Position numbers and translations under genes: made by a program. This document shows positions 14,501-27,552 of a DNA stretch of 64,000 nt, one piece after another; within the stretch, counting starts at the first letter, position 1; each line of letters opens with the position of its first letter. Below the pieces are notes generated by a model, which saw only the letters and a list, made by a program, of their open reading frames with translations, had not been told where the DNA came from and searched no databases. The DNA is from Balanoglossus misakiensis (Eukaryota > Hemichordata). The stretch is from positions 3,844,001 to 3,908,000 of the forward strand of contig CM082596.2 of the NCBI GenBank assembly GCA_040954595.2, read 5' to 3'.

Positions 14501-17500
14501 AGCTGCGCTGAACGCACCACACTTAACAAACTTCTCTTCACAATATAAATGATAATTATTACTTACTCCTTGCAGAAAGGCAGAAAACTCCTTCGCCTTC
14601 TGAACTAGAAATTCTTTCAGCTCTGTCATCTGGTTGATTTGTCCATTCAGCTTGAGGTCCAGTCTCTCGATGGAGATCACCTGTCAAAATAATTCGCGAA
14701 AAAAGGAACAAGTCACATTCGTATACCAGCTGCTGCTGCGTACTCTGCTAAGGTCACCACTTTTCAAAACTTTTACGGTTAGTATCAGGATCATTCCATT
14801 TTGTTAGGGGTAGTCACACTCACTTCTGAGGGGTGGATACTTTTGGACATATCAGGAGCTCATTAGCGAAGATATGACAACAGCAGTTTGTAGATTCGTG
14901 TTGTAAGTATTGATGTTAGACAAAAATCATAAGTTATGGCAAAATAGATTGATAACTTGTCAATTTTCATCCGGTCCCTTCACTGCTAGAGAAGTGGTAT
15001 CGACTGTGAGTAATCCGATAGCAAAGGTGTATGTTCATGCAGTCCCTAGTTACAATGAAACTATGGCAAGTATGTTCAGGTACAATGAGGTCAGGTTCCG
15101 GTTGACTGTACAAACAATACCGGCTCCACCAAAACAGAACAAAAAAAGCTCCCACCCAAATACGATGATGTCATCCTCGCCCAATCGGATTGGGTCATGC
15201 CATATATTGCAGGTGTGGTAGCCCACCATCCGACAGGGACAAAAAACGGGCAGTCTCGGTCGAAAATCCATCTCACTGCTGAAACTGCCAGCAAGATTTT
15301 GTCAATGAGCAGGATTGTATCTATACTCAAGCAGATCTTATGATTTCTTACAATGAGCGAGAAAATGACCAGTATCATAGTCTCTGTAATAATAGGCGAT
15401 TTTGTATTTCCCATTCTATTCTATACAACTAAGAGGTGTAGAAGGGTAGGCCGGTTGTTGCCAAAGTCACAGTAAGAATGTGGTAAACAAGTCACTTGTT
15501 GTTCAATGGAGCAGGCTGGTAACAGCTGGGTCTGTTGGCAACCGGGCAAAGAAAAACCAACAGTCTTTCACAGATACAAGAGATCGCAATGGATCACAGC
15601 GTAGAAATCACAACAAAATACGTAGCACGCAGGAAAAACACAGCTCACTTGAGTTCATGAAGAGTGCACGGAAAGATAATGATCGATGAGATTTTTTTCA
15701 ATAAACTTCAAGGCTTTAATAACACGTTGCAAAACATCAGTATGTTTTATATTGTTCACTTTAAGATTTTCAAGTAATCTCCAGAAGTTCTCCACATCAT
15801 TTCCTTTTCCTCAGAGTCAGGTTTCCTTTCTTTCTTAATAATGTTTGTCTTAGACTAGACTTCTTTCATGTTGGCGATTAATTTCAAAACGTGGTCAAAG
15901 TGTAAACATAAATTTTATGGCATTGTTTTGAAAGGGATTACATTCCCGTGAAATGGGAAGTGTCACCACATTCTACCTGCATGACGGCAGCAACAAAAAC
16001 AAAGAATCTTTCATCAGTTTTTGCCGTTTCCTAAACCATGAAAAGAAAATCTTGTAGCACGGAACTGTACCCGTATGCTGCAGGCCAACAAAGGGAAGCG
16101 TGTATTTGTTCCTGTGATTTGTGACTTCTGAGAAATACTGTGGCATGTTCAGCTAGATTCCGTTACTCTCTCAAGACAACAATACTGAAGAGATCCACCG
16201 GTGATGGACCACAAGACCCATGGAATGACTTTCTATCAATGGTTACGAAGTAATGACCCGGTGGTTATTGAAGTCGCAGAATGATCAAAACATCTTCCTT
16301 TGTTGCAGTTCTCAAGAAATTGTCCAGTAATGTTGACAATCATCATCTTCATTAGAGCAAGAAGTGATAATTAATGGGGTTTGTCATAGTCGCTTGAAAG
16401 CTACACTCAGGGGCATTAGCCAGCGGTCATGCCTCACGGCAAACATGGGTGCCGGCTAGTACCGGTTTTCTAGACTTATTTTACAGAATTCAATGATTTA
16501 TGACTATGGCGCTTCCTCGCTTCACTGGAATCTGTGGTAATGATTTATCGTGATTAAAATTCGACTAAGGTCAGTGAGGAAAAACAAAGTTGTATACATG
16601 CAACTCCTGGTATTTCATGGAAATGTATCTCTGTGTGAACACGTAGAGTGCAAAGCACATATGTACAAAGGCAAATTGGGCTGAGATTGCTGGTACTTAT
16701 AACCACTTTGGTTGAAATACATGTATGTAGAAAATGATAGAGTAGTTATGAATTTATCCACAATAGTCCTTCGGCACTTCAGATTGTCGGTAGAAACAAA
16801 TACAGATCTCTGAACTTTGTTTTGTATTCCTTTAGAAGGATTACGCTTGCAAAACATGTTTTATTAATCTTTAAAGAAAACCTAAAAATTGAAAACACAA
16901 AACAGAAATCTGATCCAAGCTTTAAAAAAACTACTTAAAACAGAGCTTAGGAATACAGAACAAAAACAGAAATAAACGGCACAAACAAACTGCACTGGTT
17001 TGTCCTTTCTTTTTCCTGTACAATCAACTATTCGAAGATTTACCCGTAAAATGATAGTGGACAGATAGAAAAGAACTTCAGAGTTCAATATGGTGGCAAA
17101 GGGATTGAAGTAAAGTGCCTGAAATCCACCTAGATCAACAGTCAATAATACTAGCAGACACCCTGCACATGCACAACCACTATTACCACAAAGTTAAAGT
17201 GGCAATAACCTTAGAAGTGGGCCAAGAAACATCTGAGACGCCAGGACAAGTCAGTATTTCCCTAAAACAAACAAACATGCAATGTTTTTACGGGTATTAT
17301 ATTGCTCGCTTGTGTTGGCGTTTGTTGTTTCTTTCAAGCCACCTGTAACAAATGTGAAAGCTTTCTGTTTGTCTGCACATTCCATCTCGCTCTGAAATTT
17401 GACAAAATTTTGTGAATATCACCATAGAGGGCGCTGTCCACTCAACTTTCCTATATGTACATGGTTTGCTATCTGACCGTTACTTTTGTTAAGATAGTTT

Positions 17501-20007
17501 ACTTGGAATCAGAAACAGAACATCTCAAATGCTATCCAAGTACACTTTAGCTCATTTGCAAAGGGCAGAATGAATGTGGAAACTGCAAGATTGCCACAGA
17601 CAGATACATAGGCTTTCAGTAACATCTGAAAAGTTGTTACAAAAAGTTATTTGCAGACAGATGAAATCATGCTCACTGTACCTCTTGTTTGAGGGCCTCT
17701 TCAGCAGCACCGAGATCTTCTGAATTCAGAGATATCATTGGAAGGATGTAGCAATGGAGAAGTCTCAGCAGAGACTTATTGTCTGGTTTGTCTGTTAGCA
17801 GACAAGCGGCCAAGTCAAAGATGTCGTCCAAGTCAGCGTCGTAGTCATAGCATTCTCCATCGGTGTGATACACTGAAAAAAAGTGAAAAAACCACATGGA
17901 TTAATCGATGATAAATCTGACATTACCGTAGTTTAATTTGTTTTGCTTGGGTATATGACTTGTAGATGATTTTGAGAAATTTCCGTCTGTACTCAGACTA
18001 TTAACTTTAATACAGAAACACCGAGGGGATTTCCATTTCGGAAGGATAAAGTCTTGAAACCAGAGATGCAAGATACAACACATGGTTTCACATCATGGAG
18101 AGGTTACACACATTACACATGTATCATCAACAAACAAAAGCAAGGTGAATCTCATACATGTAGGGTCAAAGCTCAAAACTCAAAACAATGGTTTGTTGGA
18201 TTGAGAGATTGCCACAATGTTGGTCTAGCATCTGTGATTGACAATAAATGTTAACCCATAAAAAACCATATCCCTCTTTTTAAGTGTTTTAACTGCGGTT
18301 TAATAGGCGAATTCCTCTTTCATAAGCTAATAAAACTTGCCCCATAGGCAAAACCAATCTATTTATGGAGTATGACTGCTGACAGCTAACCATTTTAATG
18401 ATGCCTTGTTGACAGAGTCCAAAGTTTCACAAACTTTTTGTTTCACTGTTGACCAAGCCATTAACGTGATCAATGGCATTTTGTCATGGACTTATAGCAG
18501 GAAGTGAAATTCCAAAAATACAATCCAAAACTTGTCATTTATAATGACGTTCAGAGACTATGTCAAAGCAGGAGCGTTCCAATAGAGAATTGTGTACTTC
18601 GCCAAACAGGGTTGCAGTGTGACTGTGTGGCACAAAGCCAAGAGAGGAAGTGAAATTCTAATGACAGTTGTCAGTTTCGCACTTACGATATAAACATTAA
18701 TAATCGGTAATAAAGACAGAATGGTAAATTCATTGGCATGGGCAAAAGGACTTCCCGTTGGCCCCAAACCAATGGATTGGCCATCCTGTGTGATATGCAG
18801 CAACCACGGTACTTACAGTGTTTGACGTGTGAGCAGTAGACAAATCCCCATTCCCTGTCTTGTCCAGTCAGACGACATCGAGAACACGCCGTCCATAGGA
18901 TCTGCCTCTTAGCACAGTCAATGCTGATGGAGTCTAAAAGCAAGACCTAAAGAAAGAGAAGTGAACATTTGACATCGGATTTCATGTATTTTGAGACTGA
19001 AAACAGGGAAAAAGATATGTTACTTATAATTAAACCACACTGGTGAGAACTTTACTTAAAATTGGTCTATGGCAGAAATATAACGGAACTTAATATTAAC
19101 ATGTCCTGTTTCATAATATACATTACAAACTGGGACATGTAACTCAGTGATCCATCCTGTCCAAGATCATTATGACCAAATATAGAAATCACATATGTAA
19201 ACTTAACCTTTGAGTGTCTAACTATTTGCAGTGTAATTTAATGGTTGTAAAAGTGACAGTTCTGGCCATTTTACAAGCAATTAGCAACAAATTATGAACT
19301 GTAATCGATTTTGTTTGCTGAATGTTACATTTCATTTGTATGCAGGCTGGGTAATCACTTGACCTTTACTTTTGATCATGTACCCGGCATGTTAAAACAC
19401 TGCAGGTATGCGTCCACGCGTTGTTGTATCTATTCTACAATTAGACAAAACAAGTGAATGACACATTCGACTGTTGTATTGTTCTAATCACAATTGAACC
19501 CGATTAATTTGCATTGACCTCTCAACACCGCCCAGAAGTTTCACACGGGTATTTGGGCCTATAAATAGTTGCATCGCATTTGTGTGGTGTCCCAAGGAAG
19601 TGAACGAAATATATCTCAGGCTGTTGTGATTTAGACTTGTAAGCGCATATAAAGATACAATTAAATGCAGTATAACGATATTGATTGATTATTTATTGCA
19701 AGTTTGAATCGTGGCCAGAAATTCAGCAACGTAATGTACAACGTAAACAAACACAGCTGATGAACGCGCGCAGCAACGCGTCCGATCGCGATCGACGCAA
19801 TAAAAACAGTATCAAAGATGCCACACGTACCTTAAACCATATTGCCGGCTCCAGCGACATTTCTACCGATTCTGATGTCCCAAGAGGACCTTTGACGTTG
19901 ACTTCCTCATGCATGTCGTGTCCGATCTGCGGTACGCTGCCATCACGCAAAAAGACGTCGGGAAAACAGCGGACCCGGTTACAGTAATCTTTGCAGTAGA
20001 CGAACAT
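5534..20007 (-). CDS. Coiled-coil protein with divergent VPS9-like C-terminal domain
   Basis: I do not recognise a specific orthologue. Fourteen exons join in phase to about 1014 aa: 20016-19831 (ATG at 20007), 18946-18817, 17872-17682, 14680-14567, 9494-9405, 9249-9167, 8952-8853, 8706-8508, 8388-8330, 8118-7981, 7864-7676, 7500-7378, 7184-5993, 5793-5534. The N-terminal 170 residues are cysteine-rich (ILWTACSRCRLTG, WGFVYCSHVKH). The next ~280 residues are helical coiled coil. A helical region holds KIWRCYEPYFFERTMDALV. A long exon contributes about 300 low-complexity Ser/Asp/Glu-rich residues, and the last ~130 residues look like a VPS9 Rab5-GEF fold (ALTGDDMPTILIVLL, then CSLTQFQVAIEFL). 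VPS9 domains activate Rab5-family GTPases; here the Asp pair and the Thr are kept, but the conserved Pro is shifted by one and the usual Tyr before LT is Ser. Function is inferred from that fold only. Confidence 0.7.
8714..8757. repeat. GA microsatellite
   Basis: Imperfect (GA)n tract in an intron of the VPS9-like gene, beginning 8 bases upstream of the exon at 8706 on the minus strand. There it reads as a CT-rich polypyrimidine tract and so may double as part of the acceptor signal. Confidence 0.9.
9495..14566 (-). other. 5.1-kb intron of the VPS9-like gene
   Basis: Intron between the exons 14680-14567 and 9494-9405. Apart from the microsatellite at its downstream end I see only short open frames without splice or family support in either strand. 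Old mobile-element remnants may be present but I cannot identify any. Confidence 0.6.
9540..9585. repeat. GAT/ATG trinucleotide microsatellite
   Basis: Imperfect GTG then ATG/GAT repeats in the large intron of the VPS9-like gene, close to the exon ending at 9494. Confidence 0.8.
14681..17681 (-). other. 3.0-kb intron of the VPS9-like gene
   Basis: Intron between exons 17872-17682 and 14680-14567. No coding exon, RNA gene or clear repeat was recognised in it. Confidence 0.6.
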
Positions 20008-20217
20008 CTTGCCAATCTAAAAAAGTTGATCAAAGTACTTAGTTTGAAAAAGTGTTCATGAAACTAAACGATAGTGTCCTGATAGATTCCAGACATGATT
20101 TCCCGGCTTTGCCGTACAAATTTCAGAGATCAACCTCGCCTGCGCCGCCTAAACTTTCGGTGGGACGTCCCAAGTCGGAATCGGGACACACGAAAGTTCA
20201 AAGGTTATCAGTGAGTG

Positions 20218-20290
20218 GACTCACCCATTACCAGGGAGGGTGGATTGTGAGAGTGGCGGGCACTTCCGCGTGTATAAAAAATTAAACGCG
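20218..20290 (-). other. Possible non-coding first exon of the VPS9-like gene
   Basis: Exon 20016-19831 is preceded by a splice acceptor (TTTTTTAG), so a further 5' exon must exist. On the minus strand a strong donor (GTGAGT) ends a segment near 20220 with an A/T-rich TATA-like stretch just upstream. Joining it does not extend the reading frame, so it would be 5' UTR. Confidence 0.35.
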
Positions 20291-20886
20291 CTTTTTATAT
20301 ATTTATAAATGAGATATAAATAAAATGTGCACATCCACCAACAAACATATGGAGAAATGTATTTTAGTTTTTACATGTATATTTCACGCAACGTACACGT
20401 ACATGACGCACGGTAAGTTGTGACAATCTCGAAGAACGTTTTTATTTTATTTTTGCTAACTTACAAATCATCTATAAGATATTTACATCTTTATCATCTC
20501 TTACCTAACCACTGTAGCCCCCAAACAAATATCAGATGTACATTATCAGATGGTTCCGTCTTAACCAGAAAATGTATATAATCACCATGGTGATGAACTT
20601 CATCAGTTGATCGAAGAATCTTCTCATGTTTGTTGAAGAAACGGAATCCCACTTTTGAACATATAAACTAAAATCAAATGGAAATCCAATTCGTCATTAA
20701 TTGGAATATTATATGAAAACACAATAGAGTTCATATAGGATTTAATTGAAGAAGAAAAATACACGAGTATATAAAAAAAATCAAATATTGACGCATAAAC
20801 CAGACAGGGAACGCAACTTGACTTCGTTCGTTTTCGCGCCACCTATCCTTGCGCGTGGCACGACGGGAAATACACGTGTTTTCAAC
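20291..20886. promoter_or_regulatory. Divergent promoter region, VPS9-like gene and PA2G4
   Basis: The minus-strand VPS9-like gene and plus-strand PA2G4 start head to head, with under 0.9 kb between their ATG codons. No other gene lies between, so this region must hold both promoters. No TATA box is evident for PA2G4; GC-rich sequence with CACGTG lies just before its ATG. Confidence 0.5.
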
Positions 20887-23800
20887 ATGGCGGACAGTCA
20901 AGATGAAGAACCGACCATCGCTCAAGATCTGGTCGTCACAAAATATAAGATGGTTGGCGATATGGTCAACAGTAAGTGTTTCTGTTGTAGATTTTCACTT
21001 TCGGGGAGACTGATTTATTTTTCCGTCGTCTAAACAAACTCGTTATGCGACATTTTCATTTGCAATGCCCTGTCATCAGGGCCATGTGTTAGCCATTTCA
21101 TTGTGTTGTGAAAGACTGGTAACGGGAAAGTTCTGTAAATAAACTGAGTTGATAACGCGTTCGTTTTAGCAAAAGAGCCTGCTTGTTTTCTTAAAAGTCA
21201 ACCGCAAATGGTCAAGTTCACGTGTTTGTTCTGGGTTACCGTTAGAAATGGCCTTGTTTGACCTTGAAAAACAAACGGTGTTGTCCGGCTCAACACGTGG
21301 GGGTCGTTAACCTCCCTGTGTGCACATGCCCCATATGGCTGCAAAGGAGTCGTGAAATCGGCAAGCGTGTCAGTTGGAAATCGACTTGCAAGTATTGGGT
21401 CAAGAAATGCGATCACTTGGTGTTTGCCACACGTTTTAACGACATTCATTTCGACGTGATCAAACTCAGTGTAAAAATTCCATACCACTGACCCAAGTTG
21501 TCGGTCATATTGCATGCGCATGCACAGAACCCCCCAGCTGCAATGATTGTAGCGGGTCACGGTGCTGCTTGGTTGACTGGTGTTCGCAGCACTATATACA
21601 CCAGTCAAAATAGCAACACCTGCTACGATCATTGCAGCTAAGAATCCCCATAATCTCTTTGATTTACTTCTGGTGTATTTGAAGTTATTTTAATGAATAA
21701 AAAGTTGCTTGGCAAAGACATAGTGACTAATCATTAGTGTTTTTCCTTCAGTTTACTGATATACTTCTATTGCAGAGATATTGAAACAGTTGGTGGAGAA
21801 AGCCGTAGATGGCCAGTCATCGCTGGAACTGTGTGAACTCGGTGACAAGCTCATCCTTGAGGAGACCAGTCGTGTGTACAAGAAAGAAAAAGAAATGAAA
21901 AAAGGTGAAGTACAATGTGAATATGTATGGCGAGTGTTTCAGAATTGTTTCTAACTTACTGATGCTATCATGTACTAATAACTATGTAAATTTGACTTGT
22001 ATTTGTTACAGGCATAGCATTTCCAACCTGTGTTTCCACAAACAATGCAGTCTGCCACTTCTCACCACTGAAGAGTGACCGTGATTACGTTCTGAAGGAT
22101 GGCGATGTTGTCAAAATGTAAGTATAGAATCATCTACAAGAGGATTCACTTACATAATGCCCAAAGACAACTGTAAATCCTATGTTTCTGAAACTAATTT
22201 TACTTCCCTGATTGTACTACAGAGATCTGGGTGCCCACGTGGATGGTTTCATAGCAGTCGTAGCCCACACTGTGCTGGTTGGTGCAACAAAAGAAAACAA
22301 GGGCACAGGTCGTAAGGCTGATGCCATAGTAGCAGCGTTCACTGCAGCAGAGGCTGCCCTCAGACTAGTCAAACCAGGCAATGAAGTAAGTATTCTCACT
22401 TTTCAGATCATAATTTTTGTTTCCTAAGACAGTACATGTAACCAGCAAGATGTAGCCCAGCACAATATCGCCGCAATGACTGGGCAGTACTAATACACCT
22501 CCAAACTTACACCCTATTGCAGAATTATCTGGTAACTGATACCATTCAAAAAGTGGCCGAGTCTTATGGATGCAAGCCCATTGAAGGAATGCTGTCACAT
22601 CAACTGAAACGAAACGTTATAGACGGTGAAAAATCCATCATCCAAAACCCCAATGAGGCACAGAGGTGAGTGTAACCCTTTCACCATCATGGTTCAGTCC
22701 AAACTCATTGTTGTCTATGGTAAGGTTGGAGCTCTAAAGAGGGACCTGGGGGTGAAAGGGTTAAATGTCAAGTCATCTCTACAGTTGCAGATTATATAAA
22801 TTAACCCCTTCAGCGCCACTTCACTGACAGCCCATTTCACACTCAAAATCTTCTGTTGCAGAAAAGAACACGAAAAGTGTGAGTTTGATGTGCACGAGGT
22901 GTATGCTATTGACATCCTCGTCAGCTCTGTCGAAGGCAAAGCCAGGGAAGTGGACACCCGTACTACTGTTTTCAAAAGAAAAGATGTAGCTTATCAGCTG
23001 AAAATGAAAGCATCCAGAATGTTCTTCAGCGAAATGGAGCGTAGGTTCAATCTTATGCCGTTTACACTCAGGTGAGTTTCACATATGTTATTTTGTTTTG
23101 CTGTCTGATTCAAATTGGTTGACTGGAAAATAGTTTGCCTGGAACTAGTATTTAGCCATGAATTGAGATATATAAACATTGACAGAGGACACCAAGACAA
23201 ATTTAACACTGTTGTGTTTTGTATTCTGGATGCTAGGGCTTTTGACGATGAGAAGAAGGCTCGTCTTGGTGTTGTAGAATGTGTCAAACACCAGTTGGTG
23301 GATCCATTCCCTGTGCTATACGAAAGAGATGGTAAGTCTACCAGTACTCTCTACCTGTTAAAAAATGAGTTTAAAAACATTCTCAATAGTGTGGAAAAAA
23401 CAGAAGCCAAAAAAATTATCACCATTTGCTGAATAACTCTTCTCTCTTTCTTTGTCAGGTGAAGTCGTTGCACAGTTTAAATTCACAGTTCTACTTATGC
23501 CTAATGGCCCTCTAAAAATTACCGAGACTGCTTTTGATCCTGAACTTTATCAATCAGAACATACTGTAGAAGATCAAGAGCTCAAGGTGAGACCATATCT
23601 TTGTCAGTCATACTTTTAGAGTTTGAACATCAAAACTTGAACACGACCATACCATTTCTCTGTGCATTGTATATGACATTGCACAAGTAGCAAGAGCAAA
23701 TGAAAGTTGCATCCTCATTACAAATTTTGTTTCGTTTCTCAACAGACCCTCCTTAGTACATCGGCAAATCCTAGAGCAGCCAAGAAAAAGAAAAAGAAAG

Positions 23801-24029
23801 TAAGTATTTCTGTCTCAACTGATGTTATTTCATATCTGACAACTATTCAATGTTTTAGAATGCTTTAGGAGTACAGGACTTATACCTTGCCTGAGTGTAT
23901 GAATACTGACACATTTGTTCTCCAAATTAAACGCTCATTGATTCTCATTGCTTTTTTTGACAGGCCGCCAAGGCAGCCAAAGAAGTTGCTGATCCTCCAA
24001 AGGCTGTCGATGAAGAAGCAGCCAAGTAA
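20887..24029 (+). CDS. PA2G4: Proliferation-associated protein 2G4 (EBP1)
   Basis: Inactive member of the methionine aminopeptidase fold that binds ribosomes near the exit tunnel and acts in growth control, translation and rRNA processing. Ten exons (20887-20971, 21776-21904, 22012-22117, 22223-22385, 22523-22665, 22862-23071, 23237-23331, 23459-23586, 23746-23799, 23964-24029) give 392 aa, against 394 in human. Near-identical blocks include [81 protein letters not shown] and [15 protein letters not shown]. The lysine-rich C-terminus (AKKKKKKAAK type) matches the nucleolar/RNA-binding tail. The ATG lies in a TISU-like context, CAACATGGCGGA. Identification is secure. Confidence 0.98.
22673..22763. 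mobile_element. MITE-like element, 13-bp perfect terminal inverted repeats
   Basis: In a PA2G4 intron, taaccctttcacc (22673-22685) is mirrored perfectly by ggtgaaagggtta (22751-22763). A subterminal block, atggttcagtccaaa at 22689-22703, recurs in inverted orientation downstream of USP37 (44030-44044), showing a dispersed family. No coding capacity. Confidence 0.7.
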
Positions 24030-27000
24030 AAAAACTGAAACGTTTGAAGACCCTGAAGACAAACAGTCACTACATACACAGATTGCTACCTGGTTTCATA
24101 TTAGTCTCTTTGGTACTGAATATACATTTACACTCAAGGCAAGCAAAGGCAGACCATCAATACTTTCTGGAACTTATGTGTGCTGCTTTTTTTTCCACCA
24201 TAAAACTTATATCAGAATCAAGTCATCTCGATTCTTAAGATTTTTGTTGAAAATTTGCAATACTTTTCCGTGTATGTTTTGCCTTTGGCCATACAGTTTG
24301 ATGGGTGGTGAAAAAGACACGAACCTGCTGTCTTTACATTCAACATTGCACCCAATGCTTTCAGCAACTCGCCATGAAACAGTATTGTATTTTTCCGTGT
24401 CTTTTGCCGGATGTGCAAACACAGCTATGTTTATTTGGTTATGAACGGAGGACGAAGTGGGAAATTGTTTGTATGGAGACTTCAAATGAGATGTGGTAGA
24501 AATCTGTGTGTCGGTATTTTATTTTGTTATACAGACTACCCATAGTCGTAGTGAAAAGTACATGTATTCCATCTACATTTGTTGGCATTTTTCGGAACAA
24601 CTATTCGAACTTACGATATTTCTAAGTTTTTTCAAGATCATATGTGTGAAATCCAGAAGAAGTGTTTTGAAAGGGTCAGTTTTGATTTGCAGACAAGTTT
24701 AGATGAGTACTTGCCTTGGCATCACTTGTAGGAAATTGTATTTTTTACCAGACAGGCAGAGAAGAAAGCAACTGGTTAGTTTTCCTTTCCACTGGTTTTG
24801 GATACAGTGACTATGGAAACAGACAATAAAAAGAGTATGAGAAAAAACTGACAATGACTAACGAGTCCTGTTTTTCTGATAAATTTTTAGAATGGATGTT
24901 CAATCAGATTACATGCACATTCATGAGCACATGATTGTTTTTGACAGTCACACCTTTGCTGACTTCCATGAATTTATGTTGCTTGCATTATACAAATGAA
25001 GATTGAAATAAAAGGAAATGAAGCATAGATAACATTGCTTCTGATTGGTTGGATGTCTATCAACTGATCGAAATGATTGGTCAATTTCGTTACCAACTGA
25101 TCACACACCAAACAGATACATGAACTATCTGAATTAACCTACTGGGGCACTTTACATTGACTCAAATGGCTTTCGCAAAGAACAATGCTGGTCTTTGCTG
25201 ATGCAGTTTACATCTGGTTGCTAGTAAATTATCACAACATATTTGTGATATACTTTTGAAAACAATGTGGGTCACATTTATACAGAATATTTGTTTTCCG
25301 AACCGTTATAAATATCTGATAAACCAGGTCAGTCTTTATCATTTATGGCATAGCAAACATTTTTACAATCTGTAGTAAATGTATTTTATTTGACTTGCTT
25401 TCAAGAGTTAGGCCAGGTGTGTTTACTCTTGCTTCAATTTCGTACATTATCCACACTGCCTTCCATTGTAGAAAATTCAATTGTTAAGCACACATTTTTC
25501 ATGGTCTTTATTCTAGAAAAAGAGCACTGACAGTTGACCTAAATGCATGCAATGAAACACCGTACGTCAGCCTAAAGAGACCCTGGATAATTGTTATGTA
25601 CATATGTTTGCGCATGGTTTTGGTGCAAACACTTCATGAGTTCGAGCAGGCATGAAATGGACAAACTATGCTATAACTCATAACTTGAGAGGCAATAGGC
25701 GACATTCTTGGCATTTCTATGGCCACCTATGTGATTTGCTTGACTGCACCATCCTAATCCACCTAAACAGTGTTGTTTCCATGCGGGAAAGTAATTCTAA
25801 TAAAACACAGCAAACTCAAAATATTGACACGTCTATTGTCAGTGCTTGCGTAAGGTTGGAGAAAAGTGATGTAGGAAAACCAGTAATACTAGTATGTATG
25901 CTACCCATTAATTTGTGTTTATTGATATGCCAAGGGAATACCAGTAACACGACTGGGGAACCCTGGTTACCGCCCAATAAAAACACTGAAGTTAGCCACT
26001 CCCATTGTAGATACGTGTATATATATCAACGACCTCAACTGTAGCTTCTTATTGACGTGGAGCTGCCAAGGGAGGTGAAACCAACAACAGTTGCAGTAAT
26101 TATTTCGACTTTCTACCAGTGAGGTAGGTTTGGCTCGTTCCAAATATTGTTGACTCAATCTGTTTGTCACATTTCCATAGGACTGTCAAAACAGCAATTC
26201 TTCATGTATAATTAATGCCCAAAAAGTGTGGCAAGGCTTCTTCAGTCAAGAAAAAGTCTTATGACATCCACAGTCGGTAGAGTAGTACACAGCACAGCTT
26301 AATATAAGAGTTTTTCTCATAGGCAGACACTAGCTATTTCTTGCAACTGTGCCCTGGTCTATATTTCTTGTTTTCAACAGATGCTGTCTATGTTTTTTTC
26401 AATTTTGTATTCGCGGTCAGAAGGTATGCAACAAATACTGTAGTCATGACACTGTACTCGCCATATCTTATCTTTAAGCAGCAAGTATTTATTGCCGAAT
26501 GTAAGGACTACAATATACAGTAAAGTACATGTGTATATGCGTTAATTTATGATTTGGCTAAAATAAGTGCCTCAGTCAAATTTTTCTCACACCAAACCCT
26601 CCCATTTAACACGTTTTCATGATTTGTGCACAAAATGACATCTCTTCACTCATATATGTTTCATTGAAACCAAATGCATATGGTTACCAGTATTGGTTAC
26701 AGAAGAACAGGGTGTGCCAGGGATTTGTGAAACTGGTACCTGGATTAGAGGTGGCTAAACAATGGGATCCAGTCCCAAATTAAGTTTTTAATAAATACCT
26801 CCAGTCCCTGCAGTAAAACATGGGAAATTCATTTTCATGTAAATTGTAATCAGGTTGGTTATACCTAAATATAATTATGAGTTGTCAGACAAACATGTTT
26901 GAGTTTGTTTACACACAAAAATTGGCCTGAGCCAGTTTCAGTTCCCCATGCAATAAGTTTGTATAAACATGCTTTAACTTTATAATTGTTAATATTAAAC

Positions 27001-27552
27001 ATTCCCAAACGAGGTGATAATTATGACCTGAGATGACCATAGAGGCTTGACAATGACGCTTGCAACCTGTTGCAAACGTATACATTATGCCAGCATGCAT
27101 AGATTCTCAAGAAAGTAGCTCTGCGTGCAGGTCTGTGTGTTTGTGGTGGAGGCCGTCTAACACCCATACCTGTACACAGAGCTAGAACATTTATAACAAC
27201 GTGTAGCTACACGAAGACTTTCTCAATGTTGGCACATGCACAAGTCTACGTGAAAGCTAAAATGTGAAAGTCAAACCTTACCGGCCATACTGTATACACG
27301 TGGGCTTGTGTCCATCTATATCATGTATATGATGAAATGAAGCTTCAAATGGCCACATGGTGGCGCACTTTTTTTAAACCTCCAAGTTCCATATAGTCGA
27401 CTGTATACTTTTATAGAATCAGAGACAGAAAAGCTATACGTTTCGTGAGATGTATACATACATGGAAGAGCCACAAATATTATAAGAGAGGGAAATTATA
27501 ACCTGGATTGCAAACATGTATTTTTCTTAAACTATTAGTTCACCTTCTGAAG
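24030..27552 (+). other. PA2G4 3' UTR and intergenic spacer
   Basis: The first ~0.8-1.0 kb is the likely PA2G4 3' UTR. The rest is AT-rich spacer without a supported gene. A TATAAG motif at 27481-27486, about 70 bases before the first carboxypeptidase ATG, is a possible promoter element. Confidence 0.5.
24825..24830 (+). terminator. PA2G4: Polyadenylation signal, PA2G4
   Basis: AATAAA about 0.8 kb after the PA2G4 stop codon; a second AATAAA stands at 25007-25012. Either could end the transcript. Confidence 0.5.

Noticed and set aside
22212-22427. Independent short gene at 22.2 kb
   Set aside because: This is PA2G4 exon 4 read through its donor into the intron.
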